64,000 nt of DNA from Streptomyces polyasparticus (GCF_014493765.1 NZ_JACTVJ010000027.1:1-64000); one strand, 5' to 3'; shown: positions 43,176-51,902, counted from the stretch's first letter. The notes: generated from the letters alone by a model not told the origin. A program made the numbers and translations.

Positions 43176-43797
43176 ACGCCATACGGTCCTGGGCCTCGGC
43201 GAGCTGCATCCGCTCCTGAGGCTCGCCGTACTGCCTGCGGTCCTGAGCCTCTGCATGCTGCATCCGGTCCTGAGGCTCTGCACGCTGCCTGCGGTCCTGA
43301 GGCTCTGCACGCTGCATCCGGTCCTGAGGCTCGCCGAAGTGCATCCGGTCCTGAGCGTCGGCGTACTGCCTGCGGTCCTGAGCCTCACCGAACTGCATCC
43401 GCTCCCGGGTCTCGCCGAACTGGCCGGGCCCGGGGGTGAATTGGCGCGGCGGGCGCGCACCCGCGCCCGCCGGCGTCCCGAAGGGTTCGCCCGACCCGAA
43501 CGGCTCCGTGGCGCCGAACCGCTCCGTGGCGCCGAACCGCTCCGTGCTGCCGAACGGCTCGCCCGAGCCGAATTCCCCCGGCCGCACGATCGGCGCCGTG
43601 AGCCGTGCCCACTCGGGGTCCCTGTGCCCCGGCAGCGTCTTCCCCCTGCCCGCCCAGTTCCGCAGCAGTTCCCGGTAGATGGGCGGGTCGGACGCGCGGA
43701 CCGCACCACGGTCAGCGGTCTGCTGAACCGATTCTCCGGCCGTGGGGACGTAGAGCGTGCGGCGGCGCCTGCCGAGTGCTTCGTGCAAGGGGGTCAT
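43138..43797 (-). CDS. repeat-rich hypothetical protein with FG and QDR repeats
   Basis: A 219-residue protein with three parts. Residues 1-70 are a globular-looking N-terminus (R-R-R-R-T-L-Y-V-P-T, P-I-Y-R-E-L-L-R-N-W). Residues about 74-108 have six F-G dipeptides spaced 6-7 residues apart. The rest is ten tandem 9-residue units with the consensus x-x-E-x-Q-D-R-x-Q (27-bp repeats). The composition (Gln, Arg, Asp) suggests a disordered or coiled segment. I do not recognise a family. It starts at an ATG at 43797, and its stop lies 38 bp inside the acyl-CoA dehydrogenase gene. Confidence 0.6.
   Translation of the reverse strand: MTPLHEALGRRRRTLYVPTAGESVQQTADRGAVRASDPPIYRELLRNWAGRGKTLPGHRDPEWARLTAPIVRPGEFGSGEPFGSTERFGATERFGATEPFGSGEPFGTPAGAGARPPRQFTPGPGQFGETRERMQFGEAQDRRQYADAQDRMHFGEPQDRMQRAEPQDRRQRAEPQDRMQHAEAQDRRQYGEPQERMQLAEAQDRMAFSETQDPRGDGR
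43150..43419 (-). repeat. ten 27-bp tandem repeats in the repeat protein gene
   Basis: Ten units of 27 bp encode the 9-residue motif of the overlapping gene. The unit at 43150-43176 lies almost entirely inside the antisense 3' end of the acyl-CoA dehydrogenase gene. The frame is kept by all units, so the array is under coding constraint on at least one strand or is very young. Confidence 0.9.
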
Positions 43798-44019
43798 GCC
43801 GGGCCAACGCGGCAAAAGCGCGCAGGACACCCTCGCCGGAATTCGCGGATCGGTTCGGAGGGTGATTCCGGCCGCGCGGCCGATGACTCCTGAAGCGTCC
43901 TGCGCCGAGGCCTGACGAGCGTTGACACGAGTATGGCCCCCCGCTGCGTATCTGACGTACCGTCATCTCCGCCGCAGGGGGCGCGCCCTGCAACCACCGT
44001 GTGTTCAGGGAGGATTGCC

Positions 44020-45138
44020 GTGGCCGACGACCGACCGGTGCCGCTCGACGAGTACCCCGTCCACCAGGTCCCGCTCTCGATGAAGCATGTCGCCACCGGC
44101 GACCGCAACGCGTACGACCGCTGCATCTTCCATCTCTTCGACCACGAGGGCCGGTTCCTGCTCATCCTCGGTCTGGGGGTCTACCCCAACATGGGGGTGA
44201 TCGACGCATACGCCACCTTGCGTATCGGCGACACTTTGCACGCCGTACGCGCGTCCGACGCACTCGGGGACGACCGGATGCAGCTGGAGGTCGGCCCGCT
44301 GAAGATCACGGTCGAGGAGCCCCTCAAGCGCATCCGGCTGCAGTGTGCCGCCGACGGACCCGACTCCCTCTCGTACGACCTGACATGGACCGCGGACTTC
44401 CCGGCCCTCTGGGAGCCGCACCACACCCAGCGCAAGGGCGACAGGCTCACCCTGGAGGGGCGCCGCTTCGTCCAGGCGGGACGTCCCGAAGGGACCATCC
44501 GGGCCGCGGGAGAGGAGATCGCCGTCCGCGCGGACGCCTGGACGGGCACCCGCGACCGCAGCTGGGGCGTACGGCCGATCCCCGGCGAGGAGGGCGGCCG
44601 GATCGCCGCCGAGGCGCGCACCGAGGGCTTCCACTGGCTCTGGATACCGGTCCGCTTCGACGACCGCTTCGTGATGGTGATCGCCCAGGAGGACGCCGAC
44701 GGTTACCGCACCCTGAACGAGGCTGTGATGGTCCGCGAGGGCGTGCGCGACGTCCAACTCGGCTGGCCCCAGGCCGACATCACCTACCGCTCGGGCACCC
44801 GCCACCCCGAGCGCGCCGTCGTCCACCTCGCCGACGCCTCCCGCAAGCCCGTCGAGCTCACCGTCGAATGCCTCACCTCGATCCCGCTCGCCCTGGGCGC
44901 CGGCTATCCGCCCGCCGACGACTGGCAGCACGGCACCTGGCGCGGCCACGACTGGTCCGACCGACGCACGTACGACCTCTCGGATCCTTCGGCGCACCCC
45001 CTCGCGGCCTACGGCGTGATCGACCACGCCGCCCGCTTCACCCTCGACGGGCGCACCGGCTACGGCATCTTCGAGCACGGCAGCTTCGGCCGCCACGACC
45101 CCTCCGGCTTCACCGGCTTCGACTCGGTCGCCCCGTGA
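44020..45138 (+). CDS. hypothetical protein with CrtC/AttH-like beta fold (tentative)
   Basis: A 372-residue soluble protein rich in beta strands, with Y-D-L-T-W-T-A-D-F, R-D-R-S-W-G-V-R-P and F-H-W-L-W-I-P-V-R-F-D-D-R-F. The W-G-V-R-P / F-D-D pattern is seen in lipocalin-like AttH/hydroxyneurosporene-dehydrogenase-type proteins (DUF7064-like), often next to an aminoglycoside-phosphotransferase-like gene, as here. Function unknown; a role in lipid or steroid catabolism has been proposed for such pairs (inference). Start: GTG at 44020 with GGGAGG; the upstream frame is non-conserved. Confidence 0.75.
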   Translation: MADDRPVPLDEYPVHQVPLSMKHVATGDRNAYDRCIFHLFDHEGRFLLILGLGVYPNMGVIDAYATLRIGDTLHAVRASDALGDDRMQLEVGPLKITVEEPLKRIRLQCAADGPDSLSYDLTWTADFPALWEPHHTQRKGDRLTLEGRRFVQAGRPEGTIRAAGEEIAVRADAWTGTRDRSWGVRPIPGEEGGRIAAEARTEGFHWLWIPVRFDDRFVMVIAQEDADGYRTLNEAVMVREGVRDVQLGWPQADITYRSGTRHPERAVVHLADASRKPVELTVECLTSIPLALGAGYPPADDWQHGTWRGHDWSDRRTYDLSDPSAHPLAAYGVIDHAARFTLDGRTGYGIFEHGSFGRHDPSGFTGFDSVAP

Positions 45139-45191
45139 GTACCCGCGCCCGGCGCCCCCTGAACCCCCGTACCCGCGAGAGGAGTTGAACC

Positions 45192-46295
45192 ATGGCCACG
45201 GCACCCCGCCCCCGCACCACCACCCGCGACCCCGAGGAACTCGGCCGTCTCCTGACCGCCTGGCTCGCCGCCCGGCTGCCCGGCGCGAAGGCGACCAATG
45301 TCTCGGTCCCCGAGTCCAACGGCATGTCCAGCGAGACCCTGCTCTTCGACATCGAGCACCCCGAACCCCCGCTCGCGGCCTGCGCGTTGCGCCTGGCCGC
45401 CGACCCCTCCGCGTACACGATCTTCCCGGTGTACGACATGGAGCGGCAGCACCGCGTCATGAGCCTCGTCGGCGAGCACACCGAACTCCCGGTCCCGCGC
45501 GTGCAGTGGCTCGAACTCGACCCCGGCCCGCTGGGGGCGCCGTTCTTCGTCATGGAACGCAAGGACGGCCGCGTACCGCCCGACGTCATGCCCTACACGT
45601 ACGAGGGGAACTGGCTGCACTCAGCGAGCGACGCCGAACGCGCACACCTCGAAGAGGCCTCGATCACGCTCCTCGCCAAGCTGCACGATCAATTCCCCGC
45701 GGAAGAAGCCGAGTTGCTGGCCGAGCCCGGCGACGGCAGCCCGCTGCGCAAGCATGTCGAGGCGCAACGCACGTACTACGAGTGGGTCGTACGCGACGTC
45801 GCCCGCTCCCCGCTGATCGAGACGGCCTTCGAGCGTCTCGAGGAGCTCTGGCCCGCCGAGGAGGGCGAAGCGGTCCTCAACTGGGGCGATGCCCGGATCG
45901 GCAACATCATCTACGACGGCTTCGAACCCGCCGCCGTACTCGACTGGGAGATGGCCTCACTCGCTCCGCGCGAGGTCGACCTGGGCTGGACGGTCTACCT
46001 GCACCGCTTCTTCCAGGACCTCACGGTCAGTTTCGGACAGGCCGGGCTCCCGGACTTCCTGCGCCGCGACCGCATCGAGGCGCGCTACGGCGAACTCACC
46101 GGCCACACACCGCGGAACATGGACTTCTACACCCTGTACGCGGCGCTGCGGCACGCGGTCGTGATGCTCCGCGTCGCCTACCGGCAGGTGCACTTCGGCG
46201 AGACGACCGTCCCGGATGACCCCAAGGACGTGGACAAACTGATCCTGCACCACGCCAGCCTGGCGGCCATGGTGCAGGGCAGCTACTGGGATTGA
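45192..46295 (+). CDS. APH-like phosphotransferase family protein
   Basis: A 367-residue protein kinase-like phosphotransferase. The Brenner motif L-N-W-G-D-A-R-I-G-N-I-I (catalytic D, with N) is near residue 235, and the metal-binding V-L-D-W-E-M-A near 255. The N-terminal lobe shows S-S-E-T-L-L-F-D and F-F-V-M-E-R. It resembles ACAD10/11-associated phosphotransferases rather than true antibiotic kinases. It follows the lipocalin-like gene by 53 bp; the pair is probably co-transcribed. Start: ATG at 45192 after GAGAGGAG. Substrate unknown. Confidence 0.88.
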   Translation: MATAPRPRTTTRDPEELGRLLTAWLAARLPGAKATNVSVPESNGMSSETLLFDIEHPEPPLAACALRLAADPSAYTIFPVYDMERQHRVMSLVGEHTELPVPRVQWLELDPGPLGAPFFVMERKDGRVPPDVMPYTYEGNWLHSASDAERAHLEEASITLLAKLHDQFPAEEAELLAEPGDGSPLRKHVEAQRTYYEWVVRDVARSPLIETAFERLEELWPAEEGEAVLNWGDARIGNIIYDGFEPAAVLDWEMASLAPREVDLGWTVYLHRFFQDLTVSFGQAGLPDFLRRDRIEARYGELTGHTPRNMDFYTLYAALRHAVVMLRVAYRQVHFGETTVPDDPKDVDKLILHHASLAAMVQGSYWD

Positions 46296-46320
46296 CGCTC
46301 CGTCAGCGCGCGGCGCCGTC

Positions 46321-46758
46321 TCAGGCGGCGCTGCGCAGCGACGAGGGCTTGATCGGGCGCGAGCCCGGACCGCCCACGTGCGAGAAGGGCTGCGTACGCC
46401 AGTCGAGCCCCTGCGGCAGCGTCAGAAGCAGCGCGGTGTCCTGCTCCTGAACCTCGAAGCCGTCGTCGGCGGGACGGGCGTCCGCGGCGGGCCGGCCCGT
46501 GCCGTCGCAGGTGGTCAGGCCGAACGGGTTCCACGGAGTGGGGCACTTGGCGTGCTGCGGCAGAACGTCCTCGTCAGCGAGCAGCGCGATGGGCTGCGCA
46601 CAGTCCGGGCAGATCACCCGGTACATCTCGAACGTGTCGTACTCGTCCAGCTCGTCGGAACCGTCGAGGTGCTCCGGTTCGACGCCCTCCGGTTCGGCGG
46701 CGACCGGTGCCTGCTGCTTACCGCGGGCGCTGCGAACGGGGCGCTTGGGATTCTGCAT
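46321..46758 (-). CDS. hypothetical protein with zinc-ribbon-like Cys cluster
   Basis: A 145-residue protein. A basic N-terminus and acidic Glu/Asp stretch (22-42) precede a four-Cys cluster C50-P-D-C53 ... C72-P ... C84-D-G-T-G that could hold a zinc. The remainder (90-145) is low-complexity with a conserved Q-G-L-D-W-R. It is a conserved-looking streptomycete protein with no family I can name. Start: ATG at 46758 with a GGGGGAG box; the 5' extension is not plausible. It converges with the phosphotransferase gene (25-bp gap). Confidence 0.75.
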   Translation of the reverse strand: MQNPKRPVRSARGKQQAPVAAEPEGVEPEHLDGSDELDEYDTFEMYRVICPDCAQPIALLADEDVLPQHAKCPTPWNPFGLTTCDGTGRPAADARPADDGFEVQEQDTALLLTLPQGLDWRTQPFSHVGGPGSRPIKPSSLRSAA

Positions 46759-46937
46759 GGGTACTCCCCCTGGGATGGGCCGACAAGGCGCTGCGGCCTC
46801 GACCACAGCAAGCACTTCCCGCCTGCTCGTGGCCCTAACCACGCCGCCGGCGAGGACACGGTTGCAGCGGTGTGGCGTTCGTCACAGAGGGGTGGAGAGG
46901 TTTCACCCGTCCCGGGCGTCCACGGCCCGGATCCGGC

Positions 46938-47042
46938 TCAGAGGCTGCCCATCACCGACGCGTACTGCTCCGCGCAGAAGGCGATGAAGCCCACGCAGAG
47001 AACGAAGAGACTGCCGATGGCGATCACGCTGGTACGTCGCAT
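46938..47042 (-). CDS. possible 34-residue membrane peptide
   Basis: A short frame from ATG 47042 to TGA 46938 encodes one hydrophobic helix (S-V-I-A-I-G-S-L-F-V-L-C-V-G-F) flanked by an R-R start and a short tail. The ribosome-binding site is weak (GGGCAGG), which is why confidence is low; codon use is Streptomyces-like. It sits in an otherwise empty 500-bp stretch between the Cys-cluster protein and the Lrp gene. Confidence 0.35.
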   Translation of the reverse strand: MRRTSVIAIGSLFVLCVGFIAFCAEQYASVMGSL

Positions 47043-47258
47043 CGGTGGTGGCACCTGCCCGAAGTCGTGGTGTGCGCGCCCCGGCAGGGGGACGCGCTGC
47101 GAACACCCACCAGCGTCCGCCTCGTACGGGCGCCGCCGCCACGGCCGATCGCCCCCGGCGCGACGGGACCTTCGACGGTCCGTACCTCTGAAAGCCTCTG
47201 AAAGCCCGTACGGATCCCAGGTATCCCCGTCGATCACGGCACTGTAGGTTCTTGCGCC

Positions 47259-47699
47259 ATGGAGGACCTCGACCGCCAGATCGTGCAGCTGCTCGTCAAG
47301 GACGGGCGGATGAGCTACACCGACCTGGGCAAGGCCACCGGCCTGTCCACGTCCGCCGTGCACCAGCGGGTGCGCCGGCTCGAACAGCGCGGTGTGATCC
47401 GCGGATACGCGGCCGTGGTCGACCCGGAGGCCGTGGGCCTGCCCCTGACCGCGTTCATCTCGGTCAAGCCCTTCGATCCGAGCGCCCCCGACGACATCGC
47501 CGAGCGCCTCGCCGGCGTCCCCGAGATCGAGGCCTGCCACAGCGTCGCGGGCGACGAGAACTACATCCTCAAGGTGCGCGTCTCCACCCCCCTCGAACTG
47601 GAGGACCTGCTCGGCCGGGTCCGCGCACTCGCCGGCGTCTCCACCCGTACGACGGTCTGCCTCTCCACGCCGTACGAGGCGCGTCCGCCGCGTATCTGA
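47259..47699 (+). CDS. Lrp/AsnC family transcriptional regulator
   Basis: A 146-residue regulator with the HTH (about 5-52; D-L-D-R-Q-I-V-Q-L-L, V-H-Q-R-V-R-R-L-E-Q) and a RAM effector domain (about 65-140; G-D-E-N-Y-I-L-K-V-R). Start: ATG at 47259. It is 55 bp upstream of the amidohydrolase and probably controls it. The paralog at 5654 shares only the domain plan, not close sequence. Confidence 0.92.
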   Translation: MEDLDRQIVQLLVKDGRMSYTDLGKATGLSTSAVHQRVRRLEQRGVIRGYAAVVDPEAVGLPLTAFISVKPFDPSAPDDIAERLAGVPEIEACHSVAGDENYILKVRVSTPLELEDLLGRVRALAGVSTRTTVCLSTPYEARPPRI

Positions 47700-47754
47700 C
47701 ACTGTTCGGCCCCCGCGTCCGTATCGTCCGGTCCGAGGCGCGAGACTGTTCCCC

Positions 47755-49395
47755 ATGAGCGAGACCAATCCCAGCGCCCCCGACCACCGCACCTACCTGC
47801 TGCGCGGCGGTGAGGTCCACAGCCCCGCCGACCCGTTCGCGACCGCCATGGTCGTCGAGCGCGGACAGATCGCGTGGGTCGGCTCGGAGGGCGCGGCCGA
47901 CGCCTTCGCCGAAGGCGTGGACGAGGTGCGGGACCTCGAAGGGGCCCTGGTCGCCCCGGCGTTCACCGACGCCCATGTGCACACCACGTCCACCGGTCTC
48001 GCCCTCACGGGCCTCGAACTCTCGGACGTCCGCAGCCTGCGCGAGGCCCTCGACCGCGTACGGGAGTACGCGGCGAGCCGTCCCGGCGACCGGGTCCTGC
48101 TCGGCCACGGCTGGGACGCCGCACGCTGGCCCGAGCGCCGCGCCCCACACCGCACCGAGCTGGACGAGGCCACCGGCGGACGGCCGCTGTACCTGACCCG
48201 GATCGACGTGCACTCGGCCGTCGCCACCACCGCCCTGCTCGACCTCGTGCCGGGCGTGCGCGAGCTGCCCGGCTTCGCGGCCGACGCCCCGCTGACCAAG
48301 GACGCCCACCACGCCGTACGGCGGGCCGCGCACGAGGCGATCGCGCCCGTGCAGCGGGCCGAGGCCCAGCGCGCCGCACTGCGGCACGCGGCCTCCCTCG
48401 GCATCGGCTCGGTGCACGAGTGCGCCGGACCCGAGATCTCCTCCGAGGACGACCTCACGGGCCTGCTCGCGCTCGCCGCAGAGGAGCCCGGCCCGCGGGT
48501 GGTCGGCTACTGGGCCGAGGCCCTGGAATCGGCCGCCGGCGCCGACCGCATCCGCGATCTGGGTGCCCTGGGCGCGGCGGGCGACCTGTTCGTGGACGGC
48601 GCGCTCGGCTCGCACACCGCCTGTCTGCACGAGGCGTACGCGGACGCGGCCCACACGGGCACCTCCTTCCTCGACGAGGCCGCCGTGGCGGTCCACGTCA
48701 TCGCCTGCACCGAGGCGGGCATCCAGGCCGGCTTCCACGCCATCGGCGACGCCGCGGTGAGCACCGTGGTCGCCGGTACGCGCATCGCCGCCGAGAAGCT
48801 GGGCCTGGGCCGGGTACGCGCCGGACGCCACCGCGTCGAGCACGCCGAGATGCTCACCCCCGAGACCATCGCGGCCTTCGCCGAACTCGGCCTGACCGCC
48901 TCCGTACAGCCCGCGTTCGACGCCCTGTGGGGCGGCGAGGACGGGATGTACGCCGAGCGGCTGGGCGCCGAGCGGGCCCGGACCCTCAACCCCTTCGCGG
49001 CGCTGCTGCGTTCCGGCGTCCCGCTGGCCTTCGGCTCGGACAGCCCGGTCACCCCGCTCGACCCCTGGGGCACGATTCGCGCCGCCGCCTTCCACCGCAC
49101 GCCCGAGCACCGGGTGTCGGTGCGCGCCGCCTTCACCGCGCACACCCGCGGCGGCTGGCGGGCCGTCGGCCGGGACGACGCCGGCTCCCTGGTGCCGGGC
49201 GCGCCGGCCGACTACGCGATCTGGCAGACCGAGGAACTGATCGTGCAGGCCCCCGACGACCGCGTCGCCCGCTGGTCCACCGACCCGCGCTCCGGAACAC
49301 CCGGACTGCCCGACCTGACGCCGGGCGCCGCGCTGCCGGTCTGCCTGGAGACCGTGGTGGCCGGCCGCACGGTGTACGTACGGCCTAACGAGTGA
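47755..49395 (+). CDS. YtcJ-like amidohydrolase
   Basis: A 546-residue amidohydrolase of the YtcJ/imidazolonepropionase-like group: the metal-binding T-D-A-H74-V-H76 follows the beta sandwich, the central barrel carries H-A-I-G-D-A-A and H-R-V-E-H, and the C-terminal F-G-S-D-S-P-V-T holds the catalytic Asp. It hydrolyses an unknown amide or imine, in the cytosol. ATG at 47755 is used; the preceding Lrp is probably its regulator. The following 511 bp are non-coding apart from the ppm1 leader. Confidence 0.88.
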   Translation: MSETNPSAPDHRTYLLRGGEVHSPADPFATAMVVERGQIAWVGSEGAADAFAEGVDEVRDLEGALVAPAFTDAHVHTTSTGLALTGLELSDVRSLREALDRVREYAASRPGDRVLLGHGWDAARWPERRAPHRTELDEATGGRPLYLTRIDVHSAVATTALLDLVPGVRELPGFAADAPLTKDAHHAVRRAAHEAIAPVQRAEAQRAALRHAASLGIGSVHECAGPEISSEDDLTGLLALAAEEPGPRVVGYWAEALESAAGADRIRDLGALGAAGDLFVDGALGSHTACLHEAYADAAHTGTSFLDEAAVAVHVIACTEAGIQAGFHAIGDAAVSTVVAGTRIAAEKLGLGRVRAGRHRVEHAEMLTPETIAAFAELGLTASVQPAFDALWGGEDGMYAERLGAERARTLNPFAALLRSGVPLAFGSDSPVTPLDPWGTIRAAAFHRTPEHRVSVRAAFTAHTRGGWRAVGRDDAGSLVPGAPADYAIWQTEELIVQAPDDRVARWSTDPRSGTPGLPDLTPGAALPVCLETVVAGRTVYVRPNE

Positions 49396-49503
49396 CCGTG
49401 CGGAGTGGCGCGGCCCCGATCGGCGGCGGGGAGGCTGCCGCTCGGCCCCGTGATCACGGCGTTGAGCTGGGCCTACCGCGCAACGCCGCAGGTGAAACGT
49501 GTG

Positions 49504-49903
49504 TTGACAGACGGGCGCGTGGGACGGGTAGTTTCGGCCGGGTCCACCACAGGACGTCCGGCTGGGACACCTCCACGCAGTCGTCGAACGCAGCTGGGTC
49601 ATGGGGGCGGAGTGTCGCACCGGCACACCGCCACTGGGAGCCAGGCCCAGCGTCCGCGCCTCGGGGGCGAACGCAGGTGCCGCCCCGCCGGATTGGTGCG
49701 ACCCGGGTGGGGCCCGGACGCTCAGTAGACAACGGCTTTCGGTCGACCCGCAGCCAGCGGGTCCCAGGTCGGCCCGAAGGGCGCCGGGTCCTGTTCCCGC
49801 ACCGTTCCCATCGCTTCGGCGACACCCTCGCCCCCGTCCCTGCAGGTCGGGTCGCGGGCAGCACTATGGTGGAGCATCCGCTTTTGGAATTAAGGGGCAC
49901 GCA
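49504..49903 (+). promoter_or_regulatory. promoter and long structured leader of ppm1
   Basis: TTGACA at 49504-49509 and TAGTTT at 49529-49534 (19-bp spacer; 18 if GTAGTT is read) give a good promoter. The leader that follows is about 360 nt and rich in hairpins: a perfect 7-bp stem GACCCGC/GCGGGTC, a CTGGG/CCCAG stem, and a long-range AGCGTCCG/CGGACGCT pairing. No Rfam class is recognised. The ppm1 frame stays open from about 49601, but the extension does not look like protein. Nothing else seen in 49396-49503. Confidence 0.5.
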
Positions 49904-49906
49904 GTG

Positions 49907-50674
49907 ATGGACGGCGCTCAGCGGGAGTACGGCCCGCTCGGCACAGCGTTGGTGATCATTCCGACGTACAACGAGGCCGAGAACATCAAGCCGATCGCGG
50001 CCCGCGTGCGCGCCGCGGTGCCCGATGCGCACATCCTCGTCGCCGACGACAACAGCCCCGACGGCACCGGCAAGCTCGCCGACGAGCTGGCCGCCGAGGA
50101 CGACCACATCCACGTGCTGCACCGCAAGGGCAAGGAAGGCCTCGGCGCCGCGTATCTGGCGGGCTTCCGCTGGGGCATCGAGAACGGCTACGGCGTGCTC
50201 GTGGAGATGGACGCCGACGGCTCCCACAAGCCCGAGGAACTGCCCCGCCTGCTGACCGCGCTCAAGGGCGCCGACCTGGTGCTCGGTTCGCGCTGGGTGC
50301 CCGGCGGCCGGGTGGTCAACTGGCCCAAGTCCCGCGAGTTCATCTCCCGCGGCGGCTCCCTGTACTCGCGCCTGATGCTGGACGTGCCGATCCGCGATGT
50401 CACCGGCGGTTTCCGCGCGTTCCGCAAGGAGACCCTCGAAGGCCTCGGCCTGGACGACGTCGCCTCGCAGGGCTACTGCTTCCAGGTCGACCTCGCCCGG
50501 CGTGCGGTCAGGTCCGGCTTCCACGTGGTCGAGGTGCCCATCACCTTCGTCGAGCGCGAGCTGGGCGACTCCAAGATGAGCCGCGACATCCTGGTCGAGG
50601 CGCTGTGGCGGGTCACCGCCTGGGGCGTGACCGAGCGGACCGGCAAGGTTCTGGGGCGCGGCAAGTCCCGGTGA
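49907..50674 (+). CDS. ppm1: polyprenol monophosphomannose synthase
   Basis: A 255-residue GT2 enzyme: I-P-T-Y-N-E-A-E-N-I (18-27), D-D-N-S-P-D-G-T-G (47-55) and the DxD motif D102-A-D104-G-S-H-K. It transfers mannose from GDP-mannose to polyprenyl phosphate, the donor for protein O-mannosylation and lipoglycans; in S. coelicolor this enzyme is needed for phage phiC31 infection. No C-terminal acyltransferase (Lnt) or TM domain is fused. Start: ATG at 49907 (GTG at 49904 is an alternative); the gene order ppm1-fxsA-rbpA is the usual one. Confidence 0.94.
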   Translation: MDGAQREYGPLGTALVIIPTYNEAENIKPIAARVRAAVPDAHILVADDNSPDGTGKLADELAAEDDHIHVLHRKGKEGLGAAYLAGFRWGIENGYGVLVEMDADGSHKPEELPRLLTALKGADLVLGSRWVPGGRVVNWPKSREFISRGGSLYSRLMLDVPIRDVTGGFRAFRKETLEGLGLDDVASQGYCFQVDLARRAVRSGFHVVEVPITFVERELGDSKMSRDILVEALWRVTAWGVTERTGKVLGRGKSR

Positions 50675-50740
50675 CCCGCGCCGCCGGTTGTTGATCTCGC
50701 CCTTACGCCGTACGGACGCGGCAGACGGCACACTGGAGGC

Positions 50741-51334
50741 ATGACGACGCCTCCGACAGCACGCCCCGCCGGACGCTCGAAGCGCCTGAGGTTTCTGCCG
50801 CTCGGGATCGCCGCCTGGCTGGTGCTCGAAATCTGGCTGCTCCTGCAGGTCGCCCAGGCGACCAGCGGCTTCGTGGTCTTCCTGCTGCTGCTCGCGGGCG
50901 TCGTGCTCGGCGCCTATGTGATCAAGCGGGCAGGACGCCGTGCCTTCCGCAGCCTGAGCGAGACCCTGCAGCAGGCCCAGACGGCCGCGGCCGCCGGCGA
51001 ACCCGTGACCGCGCCCCAGACGCAGCAGAGCCGCGGCAATGGTCTGACGATGCTCGCCGGACTGCTGCTCATCATGCCCGGGCTGCTGTCCGACGCGATC
51101 GGTCTCGTCTGCCTGCTGCCGCCGGTCCGCAAGGCGGTCGCCAGGCGCGCCGAGAAGTCCTTCGAGAAGCGGCTGGCCGAGGCGGGCGCCGGCAGCTTCG
51201 AGAGCGCCTTCCAGCAGGCCCGTATCCACCGTCCCGACGGCAAGGTCGTCCAGGGCGAGGTCATTCGCGATGACGTGCCCGGCGAGCCCGGGCCGCGGCG
51301 CGACGACGGACCGTATCCGCCGATCACTTCCTGA
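50741..51334 (+). CDS. fxsA: FxsA family membrane protein
   Basis: A 197-residue protein with an FxsA domain: two N-terminal helices (about 19-60; L-E-I-W-L-L-L-Q-V-A) and one more around 103-125 (G-L-L-L-I-M-P-G-L-L-S-D-A-I-G), the typical M-P-G-L-x-S-D signature. The C-terminal 70 residues are hydrophilic. In E. coli the homolog affects phage exclusion; the role here is unknown. It follows ppm1 by 66 bp and is ended by a very strong hairpin shared with rbpA. Confidence 0.92.
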   Translation: MTTPPTARPAGRSKRLRFLPLGIAAWLVLEIWLLLQVAQATSGFVVFLLLLAGVVLGAYVIKRAGRRAFRSLSETLQQAQTAAAAGEPVTAPQTQQSRGNGLTMLAGLLLIMPGLLSDAIGLVCLLPPVRKAVARRAEKSFEKRLAEAGAGSFESAFQQARIHRPDGKVVQGEVIRDDVPGEPGPRRDDGPYPPITS

Positions 51335-51393
51335 TCCCCGCACGGGCACGGGCGCGGTCCTTCGGGACCGAGCGCGAGCGCGTGCGCGGGCAT

Positions 51394-51449
51394 GCGAAAC
51401 CGGACCGGGGCGCGGACACATCAGTGTCCGCGCCCCGGTCCGGTTTCGC
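51394..51449. terminator. bidirectional terminator, 26-bp perfect stem
   Basis: Arms 51394-51419 and 51424-51449 are perfectly complementary with a 4-nt loop, between the convergent fxsA and rbpA genes. The exceptional stem length would stop transcription from both sides. Confidence 0.92.
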
Positions 51450-51466
51450 TTGTGCGTACCGCTTGG

Positions 51467-51841
51467 TTATGCCGTCTTACGGCTGTCGCGCGGGTGCACG
51501 GCGATGTTCATCGCCCCGGAGCGCAGGACGGCCAGGCGCTCGGCCAGGACCTCCTCCAGCTCCTCCCGCGTACGCCGCTCCATGAGCATGTCCCAGTGCG
51601 TTCGCGCGGGCTTGGCCTTCTTCTCCTCAGGGCCGTCGCCGTCCACCAGGAGTGCTTGGGCCCCGCAGACCTTGCACTCCCACTCCGCAGGGATCTCTGC
51701 CTCCACCGAGAACGGCATCTCAAATCGATGTCCGTTGTCGCATGCGTACTCCACCGCCTGGCGCGGAGCCAGGTCGATGCCGCGGTCGGTCTCGTAGCTG
51801 GTCACTACGAGTCGCGTACCGCGAAGAGCTCGCTCACTCAT
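51467..51841 (-). CDS. rbpA: RNA polymerase-binding protein RbpA
   Basis: A 124-residue protein identifiable by its whole sequence: the N-terminal G-T-R-L-V-V-T-S-Y-E-T, the Cys/His core C34-x3-H38 ... C56-x2-C59, and the C-terminal H-W-D-M-L-M-E-R-R-T sigma-interaction helix. It binds RNA polymerase beside the principal sigma factor, stabilises open complexes and contributes to basal rifampicin tolerance. Start: ATG at 51841. A sigma-R type promoter lies upstream (51903-51928), as known for S. coelicolor rbpA. Confidence 0.97.
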   Translation of the reverse strand: MSERALRGTRLVVTSYETDRGIDLAPRQAVEYACDNGHRFEMPFSVEAEIPAEWECKVCGAQALLVDGDGPEEKKAKPARTHWDMLMERRTREELEEVLAERLAVLRSGAMNIAVHPRDSRKTA

Positions 51842-51902
51842 GAATCGTGCCTCCCGGGCTTGTCGCCCACAGGACAGGTGTCGCTGTCGTCGTCATCCGG
51901 TC

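Noticed and set aside
43150-43419. CRISPR-like array
   Set aside because: Regular 27-bp units without spacers, in frame in a coding sequence, so it is a protein repeat.
49601-49906. In-frame N-terminal extension of ppm1
   Set aside because: About 100 residues of Pro/Arg/Gly-rich sequence without similarity to GT2 enzymes; the conserved protein begins at 49904/49907 and the region looks like a structured leader.
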